A stretch of 64,000 nt of DNA, from assembly GCA_964491395.1 (NCBI GenBank), contig CAZBGI010000004.1, positions 1-64,000 on the forward strand, written 5' to 3'. The notes under the pieces were generated by a model, which was not told the origin of the DNA, ran no database searches, and was given only the letters and a program-made list of their open reading frames with translations. The position numbers and the translations under genes are program-made. Origin of the DNA: SKVR01 sp964491395 (GTDB taxonomy: Bacteria > Bacteroidota > Bacteroidia > Bacteroidales > UBA7960). Shown here one piece after another: positions 1-7,224 of this stretch (its first letter is position 1; the number at the start of each line of letters is the position of its first letter).

Positions 1-27
1 GATTTTATGGCCCTTTGAGAAAGTGGC

Positions 28-55
28 GGCTTTTCATGGCAGGTCTGGCCTGAAG
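28..55. repeat. 28-bp direct repeat, copy 1
   Basis: Identical except for one base to 501-528. This copy lies just beyond the stop of the 92-residue gene, while the other copy encodes and follows the last residues of the 130-residue gene. It marks a duplicated gene end. Confidence 0.7.
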
Positions 56-57
56 GT

Positions 58-336
58 TTAATTTTCGGTGTTGTCTATTTCCCGGAATTCTTTCACTTTC
101 TGAAATTCCTGTAAATGAGTTCTGAGTGCGTCGATATTAAGTCTTAGAATTTCCTTAGTGGCCAAAATATGGCTTACTCTTTGAACGACGGTGAAACCGT
201 TCATTTTAGACCCAAATTTATTCAAGTCCTTTATATACTGAGTTAGTAAGGGTTGGATGCTCTCCATTGTCCCGGCGGTCTCTTTCAATGCCTGCTCCAG
301 GAAATCATTGTTCGTTTTTTTGTGTAAATTTTTCAT
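58..336 (-). CDS. Small hypothetical protein of integrative element
   Basis: A 92-residue soluble, mostly helical, charged protein with no signal peptide or membrane segment and no family I recognise. It is a relative of the next gene (507-899): the two C-termini share an E-[FY]-x-x-IDNT-[EK]-N ending, and the DNA similarity continues past this gene's stop codon, where the relative reads on for another nine residues (ending RPDLP). The stop here therefore looks like a late truncation of a longer shared C-terminus. It lies on the same strand as the DUF3853-like gene and the recombinase, so it is probably cargo or accessory to the integrative element. Function unknown. Confidence 0.5.
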   Translation of the reverse strand: MKNLHKKTNNDFLEQALKETAGTMESIQPLLTQYIKDLNKFGSKMNGFTVVQRVSHILATKEILRLNIDALRTHLQEFQKVKEFREIDNTEN

Positions 337-500
337 TTTTTAAAAATTTAAAAGGTTACATAATTATTGACTTAACATACAACTTAGTTAGGGTGCAATA
401 TTCCTTGTTGGTTTTTTAAGAAAATCTATTTCTTCTATTGTATGTTTATAGGCTTTATTTGTATTTTCCTTTAGACTTGCGATGGACATTTTGTCATGCT

Positions 501-528
501 GGCTTTTCATGGCAAGTCTGGCCTGAAG
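501..528. repeat. 28-bp direct repeat, copy 2
   Basis: One mismatch (a for g) against 28-55. It covers the C-terminal codons and stop of the gene at 507-899. Confidence 0.7.
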
Positions 529-899
529 TTCCAATTTTTGGTGTTATCAATTCTCTGGTATTCTTCAGATTTCCAGAATTCTTTTTCATGATTTTTCAAA
601 AAACAGATAAAAAATCTAAGATATTCCTTCAAAAGGAAAATTTCTGTCATTAGTGAGATCGTCTTGTCAAGGCTCATCTTTGATTCCATCTGATCAGTAT
701 CTCTCATGCACTGAATAATCTGAGTTTGGATTATCTCAAATAATGAGATCGTCTTGTCGAGGATCATCTTTGATTCCATCTGATCAGTATCCAATATACG
801 CTGAATAACCTCGGTTTGGATTATCGCTAGTAATACGCTGGCTTCATGGCCCCCCATTCTTAGCATTGCTATTCTTCTTTTTTTCTCTGAATTGTCCAT
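507..899 (-). CDS. Hypothetical protein with internal 30-residue duplication
   Basis: A 130-residue protein with no recognised domain. Residues about 26-54 and 56-84 are a tandem duplication, each copy carrying IIQT, DTDQMESKM and LDKTISL; in the DNA this is a 90-bp direct repeat. The C-terminus (EFWKSEEYQRIDNTKN and on) is related to the C-terminus of the 92-residue neighbour at 58-336. No signal peptide or membrane span. The sequence looks helical, and repeat copy number could vary between strains. Probably an accessory gene of the integrative element; function not predictable. Confidence 0.5.
   Translation of the reverse strand: MDNSEKKRRIAMLRMGGHEASVLLAIIQTEVIQRILDTDQMESKMILDKTISLFEIIQTQIIQCMRDTDQMESKMSLDKTISLMTEIFLLKEYLRFFICFLKNHEKEFWKSEEYQRIDNTKNWNFRPDLP
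655..834. repeat. 90-bp tandem repeat, two copies
   Basis: Units 655-744 and 745-834 begin with the same gagatcgtcttgtc and share most positions. The unit is exactly 30 codons, so the reading frame of the overlapping gene is kept. Confidence 0.8.
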
Positions 900-1140
900 T
901 TTTCAAATTTTTAAAAGGTTTAATATTTATTTATATAGCATACAACATAGTTAAACTATGAAACATAATTCATACTACTAAGATGTGCTTATAAAGCACT
1001 AATAAAATAAGGGGGGCCTGTTTGAGGGTAGGAGTGTTGGCACTTCACTCAATATTTTGTCCCTGGAGTATTGGGTATTCTATAGGTTCGCGTTGGCCGG
1101 TTTGGGGTGCTGGCTCTTCATCGGTGCGAACCGTGCTGTT

Positions 1141-1434
1141 CTATGCGTTTTTCGAGTTCTTCTGGTTTTCCCTGCACTGATGCAGGTCATAGGTAATAAC
1201 ACGGCCGATCTGGCTATGTTTTTTGATTATTCCTTTATCTTCCCATTTGATGATCGTGGGTAAAGAGACTCCCAGCCGTAACGACAGTTCCTTTCGGCCC
1301 TTTACATATCTGGGTTCATTTGGAACGGGATTGCTTGAGCCGGCGTTAACGGCTTGTCTGACTAGGCTAAATAATTCTTCGGCCGTCAGCATGGCAACAC
1401 TTTGTTGCATCTTTTCGGGGCTGATTTCGTACAT
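1141..1434 (-). CDS. DUF3853-like DNA-binding protein (excisionase-like)
   Basis: A 97-residue protein. Residues about 43-83 (VKGRKELSLRLGVSLP followed by a TIIKW...GIIKKHSQIGR segment and a short strand) read as a winged or MerR-like helix-turn-helix. The pattern matches the DUF3853 proteins common beside tyrosine recombinases in Bacteroidota mobile elements, which have a predicted excisionase or regulatory role. The N-terminus (LTAEELFSLVRQAV) is also typical. It shares its strand with the recombinase at 3044-4483, which supports a role in element maintenance or excision. The family call is from memory of the pattern, not a search. Confidence 0.6.
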   Translation of the reverse strand: MYEISPEKMQQSVAMLTAEELFSLVRQAVNAGSSNPVPNEPRYVKGRKELSLRLGVSLPTIIKWEDKGIIKKHSQIGRVITYDLHQCRENQKNSKNA

Positions 1435-1468
1435 GATATTTGAATTTAATTAATAATTAATTTGATTG

Positions 1469-1906
1469 TTATGAGGTGGATTCAGCCAGTTGGGAGGCTT
1501 TTTCCATTTCCTTTATTATTTGGCTTAGCGTTCGGCTAAGCTGAAAAAAATCACGCCTTTGTTTAGGTGGCCAGGTTTCGGCATACTCACTGAGCAAAGC
1601 GTATTCGTATATTTTCGCTATTGTTTCTTGCAATTCATCTGCATCCACCCTCAGGAAAATATTTTCGATCTGCTCAGTTAGTTGCTCTTCGTTCAGAACG
1701 GAAGAGATAAGTTCCACCATTTCATTTGTAATCTGATAATGATTAAAGACCTCAGACCTTTTGAGATAATCCCATCCTTCAGCTTCTGGACTGCAGTTTG
1801 CTGCCATAAATAAATCCCAGAAATTTTCCCTTAAATTCTCTGGCAGGTTTGGCAATTCTGCCAGGATTCTGTTTGTTGACGTTAGATTTTCCATTTTCAT
1901 TTTCAT
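1469..1906 (-). CDS. Hypothetical protein, element accessory gene
   Basis: A 145-residue acidic helical protein without signal peptide, membrane span or recognised motif. Three in-frame ATGs (1906, 1900, 1894) lie close together, so the exact start is uncertain; starting at MENLTS would give 141 residues. It lies 34 bp upstream of the DUF3853-like gene on the same strand and is probably co-transcribed with it. Function unknown. Confidence 0.5.
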   Translation of the reverse strand: MKMKMENLTSTNRILAELPNLPENLRENFWDLFMAANCSPEAEGWDYLKRSEVFNHYQITNEMVELISSVLNEEQLTEQIENIFLRVDADELQETIAKIYEYALLSEYAETWPPKQRRDFFQLSRTLSQIIKEMEKASQLAESTS

Positions 1907-2390
1907 TTAATTTTGGGTTTGTTTGACTATTTATAATATACACACCCAAAATTAAACAAAAAAACATTCAAAAAATACTTTAAACCCCCAAAAAAAACAC
2001 CCTAAGTATTTGATTAACAATATCATATTGTCAAGTTTTTAAGAAAATGGTTTGTTTAGTTATTTGGAAATCAATGCCATTACATTTATATTGTTTACCC
2101 ACATATAAAACCGATTTTTCCGATATTTAACTGTATATTAACAAAAACTTATTTTGTTTAAACAACCGTTTCAATCTTAAACAAACATATTAAAAATAAA
2201 TGTAATGCATATATTAGTTTCTGATAAACCTAAATAAGCCCTGTCTTTTCGGGGGGACAACTTCACCAATAAATTAACCTTTATTAACTATGTGTTTATG
2301 CAGAAATTTATTGCAACAAGAAAAAACCCCCGAAGCTTCACAGCGGCGGGGGTTTTGCAATGAAACCCAAAATTCAAAACACAAAAAAAG
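1907..2390. other. AT-rich gene-free interval inside the element
   Basis: No convincing coding region. It is very AT-rich, contains the perfect 12-bp palindrome ttgtttaaacaa at 2154-2165 and further aaacaaac motifs nearby, and ends with a terminator hairpin. It probably carries the promoter for the genes to its left; an operator or origin role for the palindrome is only a guess. Confidence 0.4.
2323..2356 (-). terminator. Rho-independent terminator after 2391-2954
   Basis: Ten-base stem aaaacccccg / cgggggtttt around a 14-base loop, followed on the minus strand by a T run. Confidence 0.75.
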
Positions 2391-2954
2391 TCAATCAATT
2401 TCACGATTATGCTCCAAAGATTCAATAAGGTCCCAATCCACCCCATCCCCGGAAGACATATTCTCTGGTTCCCGATTATGCGACAGGGAATTAATTAAAT
2501 CCCAATCCACCTCATCTTTTTTATCTTTGGAGGTTGTTGGTTTGCCGGTAATTTTAGCCGCTGTTTTATGTTTAATGGGTTGTGATGGAGTTTTCTGAAT
2601 GGTTTGTACCTTAGCTTTGGCCTGCTCAGTATAGATATTGTCAATCAGACCGTAATCCAACGCCTCTTGAGCGGTTACGTATTCAATATCTTTGTGCCTC
2701 CAGTTTTGACTTTTAATTTTATCCCCTCTGATTGTTTGAATCTCCACATTGGCAATGCTCTTGGCCAATTGGCTTTTCAGTTTTGGATCCTTTGAAAAAC
2801 CAGAAGTTCCCGAAATGTCAGGAACCAGGTTAATAATTGATTCGGGATGAAGCTCAACACTATTTGATAATCTGATCCCTTCCAGGTAGTCTGCATGATT
2901 TACTGGACCTTTGTCAAATTTTTTGACCTCTTGTGAAAATTGTGTTCTGTGCAT
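2391..2954 (-). CDS. Hypothetical protein with ClpP-like tail motif and duplicated C-terminal motif
   Basis: A 187-residue soluble protein. Residues about 91-107 (EYVTAQEALDYGLIDNI) match the conserved C-terminal motif of ClpP/SppA-class serine proteases, but I see no catalytic Ser, His or Asp block, so at most it is a remnant or a fold reuse. The C-terminus carries two copies of a VDWDLI-[NE]-SL-x-HNRE motif separated by a short linker, preceded by a Lys/Thr/Pro-rich disordered stretch. A terminator hairpin follows. It sits next to the recombinase on the same strand and is probably element cargo. Function unknown. Confidence 0.5.
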   Translation of the reverse strand: MHRTQFSQEVKKFDKGPVNHADYLEGIRLSNSVELHPESIINLVPDISGTSGFSKDPKLKSQLAKSIANVEIQTIRGDKIKSQNWRHKDIEYVTAQEALDYGLIDNIYTEQAKAKVQTIQKTPSQPIKHKTAAKITGKPTTSKDKKDEVDWDLINSLSHNREPENMSSGDGVDWDLIESLEHNREID

Positions 2955-3043
2955 GATTTGTAGGGTTTAAATTAATTAATAATACAAATCTATGCATTTA
3001 ATTGTTTCTCAGTAAGGACGTTGGAAGCCTAAAAACCTATCAT

Positions 3044-4483
3044 TTATTTAAAAATGTCACCCAACATAAATATATCTTCATTCCTTACACTGGTATAGTG
3101 TCGCATAATAGTTTGCAGGCTATCACCAACCATTTTCGCTATGACCTCAGGATCGATTTTCTTTGCCCTGCAAATATTGATAAAAGTCTTTCTCGCTGTG
3201 TGACTTCCCAGTAATTCGTGTTTAGGCTTTTCTTTGCTGTGAAGCTGGTTGCCAATATAGTAACGATGCTCTGTTAGTTCACTAATCCCGCATAGTTCGG
3301 CAATCTTTTTAATCGATCTGACATAGTATTGGCCAACAGGTACCTGCAAAGCTTTTCCCTCCGGACCAATATCCTGGTATTTGTCTAATATTAGCCGGGC
3401 GGTCTTAGATAACGGTACAATACACCTGCGATCGTTTTTTTTCGCGTAAAAGTCCAGATAGCCAAAAGGAGTATTCCCGGTTTGGTCGGTTTTAACATTG
3501 GTCTTTTTGAGAGAAACAAGATTAGAATACCTCATTCCCGTATAACACTGAAAAACAAAACAATCTAAGATCCATTCCAGATGCTTGTTTTTATCATCCA
3601 GCTGGTGGTTGTAGATTTTTAAAACTTCACTTTCAGTTAATGCGACGTTATTAACCTCAATGAGATCCTTCAGACTTAATTGTTTCAAGCCCAAAGGTTG
3701 TTTTTTCAATTCGTCGGTAACTTCTGTTTTAATGTGGCCATTCCGCGCTAACCATTTTGAATAAACACGGATGCATTTTGTTATCTTTTCTGTGGTTGTG
3801 TTTTTGGTGTCAATACTGACAAGGTAATTTTTGAAATCCAAAAGCGTTTTTGCTTCAAAATTTGAAAGCGTTATTTTCTGCTCTTTGTCAAAATCAGCCC
3901 AATGCATGAAAGCGTTTTGGTATTTGCGCAAATTTTCAAAGCTCCAGGGGGTTGCGGCGTCTCTGGATCTACCTTCAGGCACTATCAATCCCTCTGTACC
4001 GTCCTTAAAAAAATCATCTTTGAGACTTGCAAAAGAATGTTTTTGTTCTTTTCCCAACCTACCTGCTGGCTTTTTTGAAGACATATCTTCATATTTTTTC
4101 TTGAATTCGGTCTGGGAGGGAAAGCCTTTTGATTTGAAAAAATCATAGGTTTTAATCATACAAAATGCAATACGATCAAGCTGGTTGTTAAGCTCCTCCC
4201 AGGCGGGATAATGCTTATTTGCTCTCTCTTTTCGTTTATGCCAAAACCTATTATCCTTGTCAGGATCAACCGGGATAAACAATCCTGTTGCGATCTCGTA
4301 TTTAATATATTTTTTTTCACCTGTTAAGGCAGTCACACTAAGACTGGCAATAATAGAAGCCCGTTGTTTGTCTTTGGGTGTTGTGTTCCGTTTTTTGGCC
4401 TTGCTTGGTTCTCGTTGTTTTTCTTTGGTTGTTGCGTTCCTGGTTCGGATCCTAAATCTAACATCATCAGCTGTTTTCTCCAT
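3044..4483 (-). CDS. Tyrosine recombinase/integrase
   Basis: A 479-residue site-specific recombinase of the phage-integrase superfamily, expected to integrate and excise the element on its left. The N-terminus (1-45) is basic and repetitive, followed by an arm-type domain (about 55-150), a SAM-like core-binding domain (about 150-260) and the catalytic domain. Catalytic residues visible by eye: R318 (TGMRYSNL), K349 region (YAKKNDRR), H428-x-x-R431 (SHTARKTF) and nucleophile Y463 (MRHYTSV). The usual Gly-His before the Tyr is Gly-Asp here (D454), a tolerated variation in the family. It is the last gene before core sequence, as expected for an integrase next to an attachment site. Confidence 0.9.
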   Translation of the reverse strand: MEKTADDVRFRIRTRNATTKEKQREPSKAKKRNTTPKDKQRASIIASLSVTALTGEKKYIKYEIATGLFIPVDPDKDNRFWHKRKERANKHYPAWEELNNQLDRIAFCMIKTYDFFKSKGFPSQTEFKKKYEDMSSKKPAGRLGKEQKHSFASLKDDFFKDGTEGLIVPEGRSRDAATPWSFENLRKYQNAFMHWADFDKEQKITLSNFEAKTLLDFKNYLVSIDTKNTTTEKITKCIRVYSKWLARNGHIKTEVTDELKKQPLGLKQLSLKDLIEVNNVALTESEVLKIYNHQLDDKNKHLEWILDCFVFQCYTGMRYSNLVSLKKTNVKTDQTGNTPFGYLDFYAKKNDRRCIVPLSKTARLILDKYQDIGPEGKALQVPVGQYYVRSIKKIAELCGISELTEHRYYIGNQLHSKEKPKHELLGSHTARKTFINICRAKKIDPEVIAKMVGDSLQTIMRHYTSVRNEDIFMLGDIFK

Positions 4484-4500
4484 AGTCTTTCAGTTATTAA

Positions 4501-4560
4501 AAATGGCCACTAATTTGACCCCAAATATACTAAAATGGCCGCTAATTTGACCACAAATAT
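4501..4560. repeat. Two 28-bp direct repeats upstream of integrase
   Basis: Copies at 4501-4528 and 4533-4560 differ at two positions (period 32 bp). On the minus strand each reads ATATTTG-GGTCAAATTAG-GGCCATTT. Repeated GGTCAAATTA blocks are typical of IS21-family multiple terminal repeats, but no istA/istB is present. They may instead be integrase arm sites or operators in the integrase promoter. Confidence 0.6.
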
Positions 4561-5132
4561 AAATTATTTTATTTTATCTCTTTTAGCAACATGGCTTATA
4601 AAACTCTGATATTTAATTTATTAAAACGCTCTAATTACATTAAAATTATCAAAAGTGTTTGTCCTGTTCTGGGCACACAATAAAAAACCGTCTTAAAAGA
4701 AATTTTGAGGCGGTTTTTTTATTGTGTATTGCTTTAATCCATCCTGTATTTCGGGCATCTCAGCCCTGAGCGGAATACCCTCTCGAAAAAAACGTTGATT
4801 TTTTTTATCAACAAACGCATGGCCAATCTGTTGAAAATGGGACGCTTAAGATCTGCTGATAAATATTTGTACTTCCATTTGAAACTTCGTTGAATATGCA
4901 ATTCAACAATTAGTATGCAGCAGTTTTAAAACCAATGCAGGAAGCTCAGCAAAGTCAAATGCCAATTGTCAGGGAAAGCGGCTGTCTCAGAAAATCCTGC
5001 CAGTTGTTGAACTTGTTGAAACAACCTTTGATTATTGATGAGACTGTCGCTTCGGCAGGCTCAGCGCCATGATAACGTAGGGCTATTGACAGTCGCTTTG
5101 TTGAATTTGCGTTACACAACGCAGTTCTGTTG
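4561..5132. other. Gene-free junction between element and core genes
   Basis: About 570 bp with no supported gene. It contains a strong hairpin (4675-4727). The right boundary of the integrative element should lie in or next to this region, but the left end is outside the window so the attachment repeat cannot be identified. The part from 4900 to 5130 has the look of decayed sequence without a readable frame. Confidence 0.4.
4675..4727. terminator. Strong bidirectional terminator-like hairpin
   Basis: Left arm acacaataaaaaaccg and right arm cggttttttattgtgt pair almost perfectly across a 20-base loop, with T runs on both strands. No gene ends next to it, so it may be the terminator of a gene separated from it by the element insertion. 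Confidence 0.6.
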
Positions 5133-6914
5133 CTATCTTGCACCTCCTCCTCCGGAAGCGGCACCCGCTCCGCCACCCATGGTTCCTCCTCCGCCGGCAC
5201 CCGTAGAACTACTCATGACGGCACCTGTTGTGGTGATGATTTCGTTGACTGTCTTACCAAAGGAATTCATGCTGGACTGATGCAGAAATATCCAGTAAAA
5301 ATAAGATGGGTTTCCTGTTTGTTCTACATAATTAAACAGTCTTTTATTGAATTGCGTGCCCAAACCCAATGCCGTGCCATAAATCAAATAATAATTGATG
5401 GTGGCTTCATCCAGTTTTTCGCCTGCGGTGGAAAACTTTTTCTTTTTCAGATGTTTCCTGAGGTTTTTCCATTGCCTATAGGCTATTTCTCCTTTCTTCG
5501 TGCGGTGATAAATGAAAAGCGAGCCTATCAGGAAAGAAAATGTCACTCCGAGAGGAATCAGCATCCAGGGACCATACAAAACTGCAGAAATCGAAAATGC
5601 ACAAAACATTACAAAGCTTGCAATCAGGCCTGCATTTCTTCCTCTTTTGCTATGTTCATCGTACCATTCCTTATTCATAGCTTCATCAATGACAAGTTTT
5701 TTCCATTCGCCAAAAAACGTACTCATCCGGCCACTTTTCTTTTTGATATACTTGGTGCTGATTTGATCCCTTGTGGGAGTGAGATCTTCAAACAAATAAA
5801 CCAGGAGTTTGCTTTCAAAAGGTTTCAGTTCTTCCTTTTTTGTTTCATATTCAACCCTATTGAGAAAGAAAACAGCATTGTTTTTTTCTTCTTCACTGAT
5901 GGTAATGAAACCTCTGTAAGCCAGATGAAAGAGGGTGGATACGAGAGCATTGCTGACAACGGAGGTTTGAAAATACAACCAGGAAACCAAAGCCGGTAAC
6001 TCTTTTTCCGGCAATTCTGAAAACTTATCGGCCCTATCTCTCATAACGGGTTTTTGGGTATATTTTCTATACAGCCATATCCATAAAAGCAAAACCAGCA
6101 TTGCCAGTGGTATCGCCATCTGGCGTCCCAGCTGAAACCGTTCTTCTTCGCGTCTCTCCCTTTCAATGGCTTCCCTACGTCTTTGATTGGCTTCCTTCGC
6201 CAGGCGGGAAGTCTCCGCAAGGACTTCATCTCTTATCAATGCAGGTGTAACCGGCATACGGGGAAAGGCTTCAGTAGGATATAAGGCTCTTATTTCCAGG
6301 TATCGGTGTCGGGGCAATTGTTCCAGTTCAATTTCAATCAGTCCGTTTTCCTTTATCGCAGATACAGCCTCAAGTGAGCCATGCACCCAGTGGGCAGGTT
6401 CTCCTTCAGGCAGAGAAGTAGGAGGAAAAATTTGGGTCTGGATGTTGAAAACCGGCTGGGTCCATTCATCTGAAATGATTTGGTAATAGAGTAGCACCGC
6501 ATCTTCATAACGTTCCACAGCCCCTTGCACTTCAAATTGAAGCGTAAAAGTACGGGTGGTATCAACGGCATTTACAAAAATGCGCACCTCCAATTCATTT
6601 TGCAATTCATCAATCATATAGGTTCCGGGAGTCTGGTTGTCTGAAAAGGGATAGGGCTGACCCTTTTCCAGCACCTTGAAATTGCTGAAAGTTGCTTGTC
6701 CGTCAAGGGGAAAACTGCGGAATACTTCGGAAAATTTTCCCTGAAAAGTAAATTCACGGTGTTCTTCCACCAGCATGCTCCCGTCCTCTTGCAATTGAAT
6801 ATTTACTTCCAGTCCACTCATGCGAAAACTTCTTGCCTGCGAATGAAATGAAAAGGAACCAACAAAAAGAACAATCAAAACCAAAGGCGAATAAAAGGTA
6901 TTGAGTCGATTCAT
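5133..6914 (-). CDS. DUF2207 membrane protein with glycine-rich tail
   Basis: Start taken at the ATG at 6914 (593 residues), which opens directly into a signal peptide (MNRLNTFYSPLVLIVLFVGS); ten extra in-frame residues upstream are unlikely. The extracytoplasmic N-terminal part (FRMSGLEVNIQLQEDGSMLVEEHREFTF) matches DUF2207, followed by a membrane span (about 265-285), a cytoplasmic winged-helix-like segment, and two more spans (about 455-500). The tail is low-complexity Gly/Ala/Ser with GGGG runs. DUF2207 proteins are widespread membrane proteins of unknown function. It stands alone on its strand. Confidence 0.75.
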   Translation of the reverse strand: MNRLNTFYSPLVLIVLFVGSFSFHSQARSFRMSGLEVNIQLQEDGSMLVEEHREFTFQGKFSEVFRSFPLDGQATFSNFKVLEKGQPYPFSDNQTPGTYMIDELQNELEVRIFVNAVDTTRTFTLQFEVQGAVERYEDAVLLYYQIISDEWTQPVFNIQTQIFPPTSLPEGEPAHWVHGSLEAVSAIKENGLIEIELEQLPRHRYLEIRALYPTEAFPRMPVTPALIRDEVLAETSRLAKEANQRRREAIERERREEERFQLGRQMAIPLAMLVLLLWIWLYRKYTQKPVMRDRADKFSELPEKELPALVSWLYFQTSVVSNALVSTLFHLAYRGFITISEEEKNNAVFFLNRVEYETKKEELKPFESKLLVYLFEDLTPTRDQISTKYIKKKSGRMSTFFGEWKKLVIDEAMNKEWYDEHSKRGRNAGLIASFVMFCAFSISAVLYGPWMLIPLGVTFSFLIGSLFIYHRTKKGEIAYRQWKNLRKHLKKKKFSTAGEKLDEATINYYLIYGTALGLGTQFNKRLFNYVEQTGNPSYFYWIFLHQSSMNSFGKTVNEIITTTGAVMSSSTGAGGGGTMGGGAGAASGGGGAR

Positions 6915-7160
6915 AATTTTATATAATTGTAGAACATCGAACAAATGTAATAAAACTACAGATGAATTCTTAAGATAAAATGCAATGCTTTCATCCTATT
7001 GCTTTGTATCTATATCCCCATATATAGGTAGCTGCAAAGCTATTATTTCACTATTTATGGGGATTGAAAGTTGTTTTTTGTGTTCGTACATTTGTCCTGT
7101 CATTTTAATCTGCTGTAAAAGTTAGCATCAAAAGTCACAGGTTAATTCCATTTCCTGAAA

Positions 7161-7204
7161 AACAAACACCCCCATCATGCAAATGCATCGTGGGGGTGTT
7201 TGTT
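7161..7204 (-). terminator. Terminator after valS
   Basis: Long stem (aacaaacacccccatc... with ...gtgggggtgtttgtt) with a 4-base loop and T runs, 20 bp beyond the valS stop codon. Confidence 0.85.
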
Positions 7205-7224
7205 ATGGTCTTAGCCATAGTTTA

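Noticed and set aside
655..834. CRISPR-like repeat
   Set aside because: Only two units, with no spacers, and the period is in frame with a gene.
2154..2165. Palindrome ttgtttaaacaa as a replication origin or operator
   Set aside because: A single 12-bp palindrome in very AT-rich DNA is weak evidence; kept only as a note.
2290..2598. Plus-strand frame of 102 codons
   Set aside because: Overlaps the terminator hairpin and is antisense to the better-supported gene at 2391-2954.
4650..4680. Attachment site or tRNA 3' end
   Set aside because: No tRNA T-arm pattern, and the left junction is not in the window, so no direct repeat can be shown.
5130..5999. 289-codon plus-strand frame
   Set aside because: Antisense to the DUF2207 gene, with no domain or plausible start; a shadow frame.
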